64,000 nt of DNA. Source: Bacillus multifaciens. GTDB lineage: Bacteria > Bacillota > Bacilli > Bacillales > Bacillaceae_G. The DNA is taken from positions 1 through 64,000 of the forward strand of contig NZ_JAVBXD010000007.1 in the NCBI RefSeq assembly GCF_030756675.1, read 5' to 3'. Position 1 is the stretch's first letter, and the number at the start of each line of letters is the position of its first letter. Below the pieces are notes generated by a model, which was not told the DNA's origin, searched no databases, and saw only the letters and a program-made list of their open reading frames with translations. Position numbers and translations under genes: made by a program. Shown here piece after piece: positions 17,291 through 25,690 of this stretch.

Positions 17291-17692
17291 ATGTATAAAA
17301 TTGAGGAAGTTACAAAACAAACGGGTTTAACAAAGCGGACTCTTCGTTATTATGAGGAAATTGGTTTAATTCATCCACCAGAGCGCAGCGAAGGGAATAT
17401 TCGCTTATATACGGACGAAGATGTGGAGCAAATTAAAAAAATTGTAGAAGCAAAAGAAGTATTAGGGATTACGCTTCAAGAAATGCAGTATTTCTTATCA
17501 CTTAAAGAACGGATGGAGCAAAGAAAAAATAGCGATAATCCACGTGACCGGGAAGTTATTCAAGAAATCGCAAACATGCTTGCCAATCAAATTGAGACGC
17601 TAGATAAGAAAATGTTACAAATGAAGCGTGTGAAAGAGGAATTAGAACATAGCTTGGAAAGAGCAACGAAGTTTTTAGAAAAAGGAGAATGA
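17291..17692 (+). CDS. MerR-family transcriptional regulator
   Basis: 133 residues. The winged helix-turn-helix is at the N-terminus (TKQTGLTKRTLRYYEEIGLI, then ERSEGNIRLYTDEDV) and a long coiled coil (about 75-130) follows, as in dimeric MerR proteins. There is no ligand domain and no cysteine metal site, so it is not a metal sensor of the classical kind. The ATG at 17291 is preferred to 17285, which is too close to AAGGGGG. It shares an operon with an efflux transporter 5 bases downstream, its likely target. Confidence 0.88.
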   Translation: MYKIEEVTKQTGLTKRTLRYYEEIGLIHPPERSEGNIRLYTDEDVEQIKKIVEAKEVLGITLQEMQYFLSLKERMEQRKNSDNPRDREVIQEIANMLANQIETLDKKMLQMKRVKEELEHSLERATKFLEKGE

Positions 17693-17697
17693 TTCAT

Positions 17698-18852
17698 ATG
17701 GAGAGTAAACAACGACTTGGAAGACTTATTACAGTAGTCGCTACGTTTCTTGCCTTTTCGGGCATTGGAGTAGTCGATCCAATTTTGCCAATCATTGCAG
17801 AGAAGATTGGGGCAACGCATTGGCAAGTAGAAATGCTATTTACAGCTTATATTTTAACAATGGCTATTATGATGCTGCCAGCTGGTCTTCTTGCGGCAAG
17901 GTTTGGTGATAAGCGTATGATGACAATTGGTCTTGCAATTGTAACGGTATTTGCTTGTATTTGCGGATTATCACAAACCATTGCGCAGTTATCTATTTTT
18001 CGTGCCGGCTGGGGTTTAGGGAATGCGATGTTTTTTGCAACGGCGATGACATTATTAATTGCGCTGAGCAAAGAAGTACATGAAGCAGTTGGATTATATG
18101 AGGCCGCGATCGGTTTAGGGATGGCGGGAGGTCCGCTGTTAGGTGGTTTATTAGGTGGATATTCTTGGCGTTATCCGTTTTTTGCGACAAGTGTTTTAAT
18201 TGCTTTAGCATTTATTCTCGTTTTCTTTTTTGTAAAAGAACCAGAGCGCAAAGCGAAACGTAAGTCAGCTGGATTGAATGAATTACTTAGCCTAGTGAAA
18301 TATAAACCTTTTATACAAGGTGCCATTTCCGGGATGTTATATTACTATGCTTTCTTTGTTGTTTTAGCGTATTCGCCGCTTATTTTACATTTATCTGCTA
18401 TTCAGCTTGGGTTTGTCTTTTGCGGCTGGGGTCTTGCATTAGCGTATGGTTCTGCTGTGCTTGCACACCAATTAGAAGGAAAATACGAACCAAAAATGTT
18501 ACTGCGTTTTAGCTTACTTGTATTTGCTGGCTTTTTAATTTTATTATTCTTCGTACAAGTAATGTGGTTACAAATTGCACTGATCATTTTATCAGGATTA
18601 GCGTCTGGTCTTAATAATGCATTATTTACAAGTTACGTAATGGATATTTCTCCTTATGAAAGATCCATTACATCTGGTGTATATAACTTTGTTCGTTGGT
18701 TAGGCGGAGCAATTGCACCAATTTTATCTGGAATTCTCGGTCACGTGATTTCACCGCAAAGTCCGTTTTTAGTAGGAGGAATTGTGGCGCTAGTTGGATG
18801 TGTGATGATTTGCATACCAGTTCGTGAAAATGAGAGCAAAACCCTTTCCTAG
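17698..18852 (+). CDS. MFS drug:proton antiporter (DHA1-like)
   Basis: 384 residues with about twelve hydrophobic segments. The loop 2-3 motif of the MFS is LLAARFGDKRMMTIGL, and the motif-C-like GMAGGPLLGGLLGG in segment 5 marks drug:H+ antiporters. The ATG at 17698 is used since AAAGGAG lies 10 bases upstream, while ATG 17689 almost touches it. Cotranscription with the MerR regulator suggests an inducible exporter; substrates are unknown. Confidence 0.87.
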   Translation: MESKQRLGRLITVVATFLAFSGIGVVDPILPIIAEKIGATHWQVEMLFTAYILTMAIMMLPAGLLAARFGDKRMMTIGLAIVTVFACICGLSQTIAQLSIFRAGWGLGNAMFFATAMTLLIALSKEVHEAVGLYEAAIGLGMAGGPLLGGLLGGYSWRYPFFATSVLIALAFILVFFFVKEPERKAKRKSAGLNELLSLVKYKPFIQGAISGMLYYYAFFVVLAYSPLILHLSAIQLGFVFCGWGLALAYGSAVLAHQLEGKYEPKMLLRFSLLVFAGFLILLFFVQVMWLQIALIILSGLASGLNNALFTSYVMDISPYERSITSGVYNFVRWLGGAIAPILSGILGHVISPQSPFLVGGIVALVGCVMICIPVRENESKTLS

Positions 18853-18863
18853 GAAAGGGTTTT
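18838..18863 (+). terminator. Terminator of the MerR/MFS operon
   Basis: A perfect palindrome, AAAACCCTTTCC and its complement, that contains the MFS stop codon. Confidence 0.8.
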
Positions 18864-19038
18864 CTTACTGTTTTATACATAATTAACTAAATATACGAAC
18901 AAAAACAATTTGTTTCAAATATATTTACGGTATTTTTATATTTTTAACTATACATTTTATATGTTTTGTTTTATTTTTGTTAGGGGACATTAATGGTGTG
19001 TCCACATTATAAATTGCAATGAAAGGCGTGATCGCACA

Positions 19039-19866
19039 ATGGAACTATGGTTCACGGAAAAACAAACAAAGCATTTTGGAATTACAGCGCGTATTAACCG
19101 CACTTTACATACGGAGCAAACAGAATTTCAAAAGCTTGATATGGTTGAAACGGAAGAATTCGGTAACATGCTTATTTTAGATGGCATGGTTATGACAACG
19201 CAAAAGGATGAGTTCGTATATCACGAAATGGTAGCGCACGTACCATTATTTACACATCCAAACCCTGAAAACGTTTTAGTTGTTGGCGGCGGTGATGGCG
19301 GTGTTATTCGTGAAGTATTAAAACACCCAAGCGTGAAAAAAGCGACACTTGTTGAAATCGATGGAAAAGTAATCGAGTACTCTAAAAAGTACTTACCAGA
19401 AATTGCTGGTGAATTAGAAAACCCACGCGTAGATGTAAAAGTAGGCGATGGCTTTATGCACATTGCTGAAAGTGAAAATGAGTATGACGTAATTATGGTT
19501 GATTCTACTGAGCCAGTAGGCCCAGCTGTAAACCTATTTACAAAAGGATTCTATGCTGGAATCTCTAAAGCGTTAAAAGAAGACGGTATTTTCGTAGCGC
19601 AAACGGACAACCCTTGGTTCACACCGGAATTAATTTCAAACGTGTTTAAAGACGTAAAAGAAATTTTCCCAATTACGCGTCTATACACAGCTAACATTCC
19701 GACATACCCAAGTGGACTTTGGACATTCACAATCGGATCTAAGAAGCATGATCCATTAGAAGTAAGTGAAGAGCGTTTCCACGAAATCGAAACGAAGTAT
19801 TACACAAAAGAACTTCATAAAGCAGCATTTGCATTACCGAAATTCGTTGGGGATTTAATTAAGTAA
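19039..19866 (+). CDS. speE: Spermidine synthase
   Basis: 275 residues. [16 protein letters not shown] binds decarboxylated S-adenosylmethionine, [14 protein letters not shown] the next motif, and the catalytic aspartate is in [10 protein letters not shown]. It transfers aminopropyl to putrescine to give spermidine. The ATG follows AAAGGCG. In B. subtilis speE and speB lie together after pbpG; here two repeat units separate them. The 175 bases before it are AT-rich and show no clear regulator site. Confidence 0.93.
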   Translation: MELWFTEKQTKHFGITARINRTLHTEQTEFQKLDMVETEEFGNMLILDGMVMTTQKDEFVYHEMVAHVPLFTHPNPENVLVVGGGDGGVIREVLKHPSVKKATLVEIDGKVIEYSKKYLPEIAGELENPRVDVKVGDGFMHIAESENEYDVIMVDSTEPVGPAVNLFTKGFYAGISKALKEDGIFVAQTDNPWFTPELISNVFKDVKEIFPITRLYTANIPTYPSGLWTFTIGSKKHDPLEVSEERFHEIETKYYTKELHKAAFALPKFVGDLIK

Positions 19867-19983
19867 GAAAAGCGGAAGCGGCTTGTTCAGAATGGGAGGG
19901 GGATGGAGCTCCTGACAAAGAGGCGCTTTTTGCCTCGGAGGAAGGCGCGAAGCCACCGAGCATTCTAGCCGCTGGAGCTAGAC
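19867..19983 (+). repeat. AAAAGCGG-type interspersed repeat, type I (family A)
   Basis: It runs from AAAAGCGGAAGCGGCTTG to GCTGGAGCTAGACA and carries the blocks GAGGGGGATGGAGC and GCGCTTTTTGCCTC. Reversed copies are at 55441-55554 and 61107-61206, and a short copy at 21842-21911. It lies immediately after the speE stop. Confidence 0.8.
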
Positions 19984-20100
19984 AAGAAAAGCGGAGCCGG
20001 CTATTCAGGCCTGCTGGTTAAGGGTCTTTCCCACAGAAGGAGTTTCTTCCTTCTCGCGGGGAAGAACGTGGTAAATCGATAAAGAGGAGCAAATAGCTCC
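19984..20100 (+). repeat. AAAAGCGG-type interspersed repeat, type II (family A)
   Basis: It begins with the same AAAAGCGGAGCCGGCT as type I but then diverges: GGTCTTTCCCACAGAAGGAG and a hairpin-forming TTCTTCC...GGGGAAGAA. Relatives are at 21034-21149 and, reversed, as a tandem pair at 61201-61448. Confidence 0.75.
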
Positions 20101-20159
20101 AAATTTGAGACAAAATGAAAGGTTGGGATACCTTAAGTTCCAGATAGGAGGAAAAGAAT

Positions 20160-21035
20160 ATGCGTTTTGATGAAGCTTATTCAGGTAAAGTATTTATTAA
20201 TAGTCATCCAAGTTTTGAAGATGCTGAAGCGGTTATTTATGGGATGCCAATGGATTGGACAGTAAGTTACCGTCCTGGTTCTCGTTTTGGCCCAGCACGT
20301 ATTCGTGAAGTATCAATTGGATTAGAAGAGTATAGTCCATATTTAGATCGTGAATTAGAGGAAGTTAAATATTTTGATGCGGGTGATATTCCGCTTCCTT
20401 TCGGTAATGCCCAGCGCAGCTTAGACATGATCGAAGAATATGTAACAAAACTATTAGATGCTGGTAAGTTTCCGCTAGGTCTTGGTGGTGAGCATTTAGT
20501 GTCTTGGCCAATTTTTAAGGCGATGGCCAAAAAATATCCGGATTTAGCGATCATTCATATGGATGCTCATACAGATTTACGTGAGTCTTATGAAGGTGAG
20601 CCGTTATCTCACTCTACACCAATTCGTAAAGTATGCGATTTAATTGGCCCAGAAAACGTATATTCTTTCGGGATTCGTTCTGGTATGAAAGAAGAATTCG
20701 AGTGGGCAAAAGAAGTTGGTATGAACTTATACAAATTTGATGTATTAGAACCATTAAAGAAAGTATTGCCAACACTTGCAGGACGCCCAGTCTATGTCAC
20801 AATTGACATAGACGTATTAGACCCAGCTCATGCTCCTGGTACAGGAACGTTAGAAGCTGGCGGTATTACATCAAAAGAACTATTAGATTCCATTGTTGCA
20901 ATTGCAAATTCAAATATAAACGTAGTTGGAGCAGACTTAGTTGAAGTAGCTCCTGTATACGATCACAGTGATCAAACACCAATCGCAGCAAGTAAATTTG
21001 TGCGCGAAATGTTACTTGGATGGGTGCAAAAATAA
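20160..21035 (+). CDS. speB: Agmatinase
   Basis: 291 residues of the ureohydrolase family. The binuclear manganese ligands appear as GGEHLVSW, HMDAHTDLRE and TIDIDVLDPAHAPGTG. It converts agmatine to putrescine, feeding SpeE. TAGGAGG is well placed before the ATG. Its TAA stop (21033-21035) overlaps the first bases of a type II repeat. Confidence 0.94.
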   Translation: MRFDEAYSGKVFINSHPSFEDAEAVIYGMPMDWTVSYRPGSRFGPARIREVSIGLEEYSPYLDRELEEVKYFDAGDIPLPFGNAQRSLDMIEEYVTKLLDAGKFPLGLGGEHLVSWPIFKAMAKKYPDLAIIHMDAHTDLRESYEGEPLSHSTPIRKVCDLIGPENVYSFGIRSGMKEEFEWAKEVGMNLYKFDVLEPLKKVLPTLAGRPVYVTIDIDVLDPAHAPGTGTLEAGGITSKELLDSIVAIANSNINVVGADLVEVAPVYDHSDQTPIAASKFVREMLLGWVQK

Positions 21036-21149
21036 AAGCGGAGCCGACTGTTAAGGCCTGGTGGCTAAGGTTCTTTCCCGCAAAAAGTGCTTTTTACTTT
21101 TTAGCGGGGAAGGTTCTTAGACTCGAGGGCCTAGGAGGCGTAGCTGGAT
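21034..21149 (+). repeat. AAAAGCGG-type interspersed repeat, type II
   Basis: AAAAGCGGAGCCGACTG at the left, a central hairpin (CCCGCAAAAAGTG...TTTTTAGCGGGG) and GGCGTAGCTGGA at the right. It begins inside the speB stop codon. Confidence 0.75.
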
Positions 21150-21192
21150 AAAAAAAGGCTATTTCGAATTTATTCGAGATAGCCTTTTTTTA
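21150..21192 (+). terminator. Terminator after speB
   Basis: AAAAAAAGGCTATTTCGAAT, TT, ATTCGAGATAGCCTTTTTTT; a long hairpin with one G-U pair. Confidence 0.85.
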
Positions 21193-21326
21193 TCGGAAAA
21201 TACATGATTTAACTTTCCTTACAATGATGTAAGAAAAGTGTAAGGAAAATCGATAGAGACTATCTTTTATAAATTTTATACTGAGGATAATAATAAGGAA
21301 GCGTTATGTAAGAGGTGAAAAGCTTG

Positions 21327-21686
21327 ATGCGTATGATATTAAAAGTTGGAGCGATATTTGCTATTTTATGCGGGGCAGGAGCCTTTTATTTACAAACGAA
21401 AACAGAAGGTGTGCAAGCTTTTGTAGATAACTTTTTTTCAAGTAAGGAAGTAAAGGCATGTTATGCTGTGACAAATCAAGGTGAGAAAAAAGGAGATCGG
21501 TATTTGTACGCCTTTACTGCTTATGATGGGGAAGGAAATAAGCAAGTTGTGAAAAAAATGATAAACCGTGAACTGCGACGTGGAGAATATTTGAAAATCT
21601 ATGCAAAAGGTAGTCAAGGTCAAGGATGGGCTGAATTACAAGAGAATGAAGTGCCGGCAAATGTACTAGAAAAATTGAGGAAATAA
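21327..21686 (+). CDS. DUF1093 (YxeA-like) secreted or membrane-anchored protein
   Basis: 119 residues with an N-terminal hydrophobic segment (about 3-22) that could be a signal peptide or anchor. The body shows the YxeA pattern YLYAFTAYDGEGNKQVV, LRRGEYLKIYAKG and WAELQENEVPANVLEKL. Such domains form a small OB-like barrel; no activity is established. ATG 21327 is chosen because AAGAGGTGA lies about 9 bases upstream; a GTG at 21315 overlaps it. Confidence 0.75.
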   Translation: MRMILKVGAIFAILCGAGAFYLQTKTEGVQAFVDNFFSSKEVKACYAVTNQGEKKGDRYLYAFTAYDGEGNKQVVKKMINRELRRGEYLKIYAKGSQGQGWAELQENEVPANVLEKLRK

Positions 21687-21689
21687 TGG

Positions 21690-21722
21690 AACCCGAGCTT
21701 TATAATAAACTTGGGTTCCTAT
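21690..21722 (+). terminator. Terminator after the YxeA-like gene
   Basis: GGAACCCGAG, 12-base loop, CTTGGGTTCC, then TATTATTT. Confidence 0.7.
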
Positions 21723-21841
21723 TATTTCACAAGAGTGATGGTTAATTAGGAAAGAAAAATTTATAAATTGTGTTGCAAATATAGCTTTCAGCAGACAGAC
21801 ACCATTGTTTTTTGATATGATAGAAAGAGTGTTTTATTTTT

Positions 21842-21911
21842 AGAAAAGCGGAAGTGGCTTGTTTAAAAGGAAGGCGTGAAGCCATCGAACATTTTGGCCA
21901 CTGAAGCTTAG
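21842..21911 (+). repeat. AAAAGCGG-type repeat, shortened type I copy
   Basis: AAAAGCGGAAGTGGCTTGTTT joins directly to GGAAGGCGTGAAGCC and GGCCACTGAAGCT, so the middle third of the type I unit is missing. Confidence 0.65.
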
Positions 21912-21951
21912 ATAATGCTATATCTATAATATTTTGAAAGGTGTGCAAGAC

Positions 21952-22389
21952 GTGGAGAAGCAACTTGCAGGCTTACCAGTACAGGTTCACTTTGTAACGG
22001 AAATTCGTGAAGGAACGCGAAAGGAAACTATTGCTTTTGATGCAAATGGTCTATACTATGTAAAAGGTCAAAGTACATATGTAACGTTTCAAGAGCCGAA
22101 CGAACAAGGCGAAGTGAAGACAATTATTAAAATCCAAGATGATCAAGTTCTCATTATGCGTTCCGGTGCTGTTTCGATGCGCCAAACTCATAAAAAAGGT
22201 GAGTGGACAACAGGAACGTATACAAGTGAGCTTGGAACGTTTGCGTTGCAAACAAAAACGGATAACGTCCTTTTTAAATGGTCGGAAGAAAAGAAAAAGG
22301 GACAACTCTTTCTAACGTATGCATTGCTTCTAAGTGAACAAGAAGCAGGCCGATATACAGTTACCATTAATCTTAAGGAGGCACAATAA
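21952..22389 (+). CDS. ywiB: DUF1934 protein (YwiB-like), calycin fold
   Basis: 145 residues. GTG at 21952 follows AAAGGTG by about 9 bases; the longer TTG start at 21934 has no site. The sequence is a succession of beta strands ([49 protein letters not shown]) as expected of the calycin-like DUF1934 fold. Its stop overlaps the argS start by one base, so translation is coupled; the same ywiB-argS order is found in B. subtilis. Function unknown. Confidence 0.85.
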   Translation: MEKQLAGLPVQVHFVTEIREGTRKETIAFDANGLYYVKGQSTYVTFQEPNEQGEVKTIIKIQDDQVLIMRSGAVSMRQTHKKGEWTTGTYTSELGTFALQTKTDNVLFKWSEEKKKGQLFLTYALLLSEQEAGRYTVTINLKEAQ

Positions 22390-24059
22390 TGAACTCTTTA
22401 GAACAAGTAAAAGAACTCATTAAAGAGGAAATTAAAGCTGCTGTAGTAAAAGCAGAATTAGCAACAGAAGAACAAATTACAAACGTTATATTAGAAACAC
22501 CGAAAGATAAAGCAAATGGCGATTTCTCTACAAATACGGCAATGCAACTTGCACGTGTAGCGAAAAAAGCACCTCGTATGATTGCAGAAGAATTAGTTGC
22601 AAATTTTGATAAAGCAAAAGCTTCTATTGAAAAAATCGAAATTGCTGGCCCTGGTTTCATTAACTTCTATATGGATAACAGCTATTTAACAGATTTAATT
22701 CCTACAATTATTACAGCTGGCGAAGCATATGGTGAAACAAGCACAGGTAAGGGAGAAAAAGTACAAGTTGAGTTCGTCTCTGCAAACCCAACAGGTGATT
22801 TGCACTTAGGTCATGCACGTGGTGCGGCAGTTGGTGATACGCTATGTAACGTATTAGCAAAAGCTGGCTACGATGTATCTCGTGAATATTATATTAACGA
22901 TGCAGGTAATCAAATTCATAACTTAGCGCTTTCTGTTGAAGCTCGTTACATGCAAGCGTTAGGTTTAGAAAAAGAAATGCCAGAAGACGGTTACCACGGT
23001 GCTGATATTATCGGAATTGGTAAGCACCTTGCAGAAGAATTCGGTGATCGTTACGTGCATGTAGATGCAGCAGAAAGCTATGAGTTCTATCGTCAGTACG
23101 GTTTAAAATATGAATTAGAAAAGCTTCAAAAGGACTTAGAAAGTTTCCGTGTGAATTTTGACGTTTGGTATTCTGAAACATCATTATATAAAAACGGTAA
23201 AATTGACGAAGCTCTTGCAGTATTAAAAGAGCGCGGTGAAGTGTTTGAAGAAGAGGGCGCAACATGGTTCCGTTCTACAACTTACGGCGATGATAAAGAC
23301 CGTGTATTAATTAAAAACGATGGTTCTTACACATACTTAACGCCAGATATTGCGTATCACCGTGATAAATTAGAGCGTGGTTTTGATAAATTAATCAACA
23401 TTTGGGGTGCTGACCACCACGGTTATATTCCTCGTATGAAAGCAGCAATTCAAGCGCTTGGATACGATAAAGATACATTAGAAGTAGAAATCATCCAAAT
23501 GGTACAACTATACCAAAACGGTGAGAAAGTAAAAATGAGTAAACGTACAGGTAAAGCTGTTACACTTCGTGAGCTTATGGAAGAAGTAGGCGTGGATGCA
23601 ATGCGTTACTTCTTTGCGATGCGCAGCGGTGACTCTCATTTAGACTTTGATATGGACTTAGCGGTATCAAAATCAAATGAAAACCCTGTATACTATGCAC
23701 AATACGCACATGCACGCGTATGCAGTATTCTTCGTCAAGGTGAAGAGCTTGGTTTAACTGCAGGCGGCGATGTGAACTACAAACTAGTTGCTTCTGAGAA
23801 AGAAGTAGACTTATTAAAGAAACTTGGTGAATTCCCAGCAGCGGTTGCAGAAGCAGCACAAAAACGTCTGCCGCACCGTATTACAAGCTATGCATTTGAT
23901 TTAGCAGCAGCGCTTCATAGCTTCTACAATGCAGAAAAAGTATTAAACCAAGATAACTTAGAATTAAGTAAAGCTCGTTATGATTTAATGCGTGCAGTAC
24001 GTATTACACTTCAAAATGCATTAGCATTAGTTGGAGTATCTGCACCAGAGAAGATGTAA
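22389..24059 (+). CDS. argS: Arginyl-tRNA synthetase
   Basis: 556 residues, class I synthetase. The HIGH-type motif is [15 protein letters not shown] near residue 137 and the second signature is KMSKRTGK near residue 382. The N-terminal 100 residues form the Add-1 tRNA-binding domain and the C-terminal part the DALR anticodon domain ending in NALALVGV. It charges tRNA-Arg with arginine. AAGGAGG within the end of ywiB is its ribosome-binding site. Confidence 0.95.
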   Translation: MNSLEQVKELIKEEIKAAVVKAELATEEQITNVILETPKDKANGDFSTNTAMQLARVAKKAPRMIAEELVANFDKAKASIEKIEIAGPGFINFYMDNSYLTDLIPTIITAGEAYGETSTGKGEKVQVEFVSANPTGDLHLGHARGAAVGDTLCNVLAKAGYDVSREYYINDAGNQIHNLALSVEARYMQALGLEKEMPEDGYHGADIIGIGKHLAEEFGDRYVHVDAAESYEFYRQYGLKYELEKLQKDLESFRVNFDVWYSETSLYKNGKIDEALAVLKERGEVFEEEGATWFRSTTYGDDKDRVLIKNDGSYTYLTPDIAYHRDKLERGFDKLINIWGADHHGYIPRMKAAIQALGYDKDTLEVEIIQMVQLYQNGEKVKMSKRTGKAVTLRELMEEVGVDAMRYFFAMRSGDSHLDFDMDLAVSKSNENPVYYAQYAHARVCSILRQGEELGLTAGGDVNYKLVASEKEVDLLKKLGEFPAAVAEAAQKRLPHRITSYAFDLAAALHSFYNAEKVLNQDNLELSKARYDLMRAVRITLQNALALVGVSAPEKM

Positions 24060-24067
24060 TGAAGAAA

Positions 24068-24099
24068 ATATCTGATCAGTCGATAGACTGATCAGATAT
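24068..24099 (+). terminator. Terminator after argS
   Basis: ATATCTGATCAGTC, GATA, GACTGATCAGATAT: a perfect 14-bp stem; the following tract is only A/T-rich. Confidence 0.75.
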
Positions 24100-24454
24100 T
24101 AAAATAAGAAAATTGAAAAGTCATGAGGAAACATCTTACAGATAGTTTGATGTTGAAAAACCATCCCTGGGAAATCGTTTTCAGTTTTTTGTTCTAGATA
24201 TATATGTGCCGGCAAATGTGTTCTATTTCCGAAACAAGAATAGGAAATATTGCTTTATTGTAATTATTTTAGAATAATAGGCTTTGGAAATAGTTTCTGT
24301 TTAAGAGGGGTTGTTAGGAAATGACCTAATTGTTGTAATTTATGTTGTTACAACTAAGTCGCATATTTAAAATAATACTTCATCTAATCAAGTGTCTAAG
24401 CGATTAGCAAGTAACTAGGGGTTACATGTCTAAAGTATGCAAATAAAAAATGAT

Positions 24455-24635
24455 GGAAGAACCCTCTCACTGTTTAGGTAGGTGAGGGCATTTAGCCATG
24501 CATAGAGGTGGATAAGTTTTTTTCTTGCCACATGCAAAGATAAAAATAAAGGTAGAAAGCGCGAACGCAGATCATGTTTTGTTCTGCATAACAACGACTT
24601 ATATGTTGATAAATCGAAAGGAATCTATATAGTAC
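24455..24635 (+). repeat. Interspersed repeat, family B (copy 2, degenerate)
   Basis: GTGAGGGCATTTAGCCATGCATAGAGG, TTGCCACATGCAAAG and AGGTAGAAAGCGCG occur in the same order as in the other family B copies, with more substitutions. 24100-24455 before it shows no gene. Confidence 0.55.
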
Positions 24636-24699
24636 GTGCGGTACAATTTAGTTTTTCATCATTTGATAAGGGTAATGAAAAAATATAAATCTTTCAAAT

Positions 24700-25480
24700 T
24701 TGATATTATCATTAATTATGGGTATATGTCAATATCTCAATTCTTGGATTTGTGTCTTTTTAGAAAAACTAATGTATATAAGTTCACTTTCATTCTTCGA
24801 CATAGAACCCATTAGGCGAAGTGCTTTTTCTCAATGTACATTTATATACTCCAAAAATGAAAAGATCGACATTTGTATTTCTGTATGATGCATATGAACT
24901 CGGTCGACAATTACAATCTTTTTTATTACCTCAAATTTCTAATGTATTCAGATTTGGAGGATATGACTATTATCCGTATAGATAAGTAATAAATACTTCG
25001 TCCAGAGCATTTTTACATCATATAGCGCTGAGGTTGAAATACTGCCTGTTTTCTTGCCAGTTTGTTTCGGTGTGCAGATCGGTTTTGTATATTAAACATA
25101 AGGTGTTTTAACATATGACCGATTTCAGTTCGATCCCTGATTATAGAAAACCTTCAATGAAGTTTTTTCGCACACGAATGTACTAGCACGTTTCAAGGAT
25201 GTGCTTGTTTCGACGCTATTCTTCTTTAGGAGAATCATTATAGAAGTTGGCCAAATATATATTTGTTGCGAAACAGCTTGTCCATATTGCCCACATTAGA
25301 TTTTTTACGTACTTAGCATTTTACGATGGATATGAAGAAGTTTTGCAATCTCTACCACATAATATCCTTGCATAATAAGACGAATGATTATGATAGATCC
25401 TTTTAAAAGTTATTCTATCGTTCGTCCATTCCTTTATTTGTTCTTGTTAAATAGTACAAATCAGCTATTTCTCCGTTTAG
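24700..25480 (-). pseudogene. Decayed IS630-family transposase
   Basis: Translation of the minus strand in mixed frames gives the N-terminal helix-turn-helix region (LIMQGYYVVEIAKLLHIHRK), a KNLMWAIW-like core in place of the usual KKFNxGxMD, and further left MSIFSFLEYINVH in the place of the central DDE region. Stop codons and frameshifts interrupt it many times, so nothing can be made from it. The assignment rests on remembered family patterns and is moderate. Confidence 0.5.
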
Positions 25481-25543
25481 ACATATTGAAAAAATCAGAT
25501 GAGTTTATATAGAAGTAACATTTTGAGTTTCAAAGTAATAGAA

Positions 25544-25646
25544 GGGGTGAAGAAAGAGAAAAAGATAACAATAGTTATTCAATATATATAATGAAACAAT
25601 TCAATGACATTGAGTAATAGAGTCTTTGTTATTGCCTCTTCACCCC
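25544..25646 (+). promoter_or_regulatory. Long stem-loop in the leader of the surface protein gene
   Basis: GGGGTGAAGA (25544-25553) pairs with TCTTCACCCC (25637-25646), and inside it ATAACAA (25565-25571) pairs with TTGTTAT (25626-25632). The structure ends 45 bases before the gene start. It is not followed by a T-run. Confidence 0.5.
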
Positions 25647-25690
25647 AAAATTTATCTATATTGTAATTTAGAGGGGGGTTACCGCAAGGC

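Noticed and set aside
18864-19038. A riboswitch or upstream gene in the AT-rich gap before speE
   Set aside because: Only a five-base stem (GGACA/TGTCC) is visible and no known aptamer core.
24857-24985. A 42-codon plus-strand frame starting MKRSTFVFLYDAYELG and ending GGYDYYPYR, coat-protein-like at first sight
   Set aside because: It has no ribosome-binding site and lies antisense to the decayed IS630-like transposase, which explains the region better.
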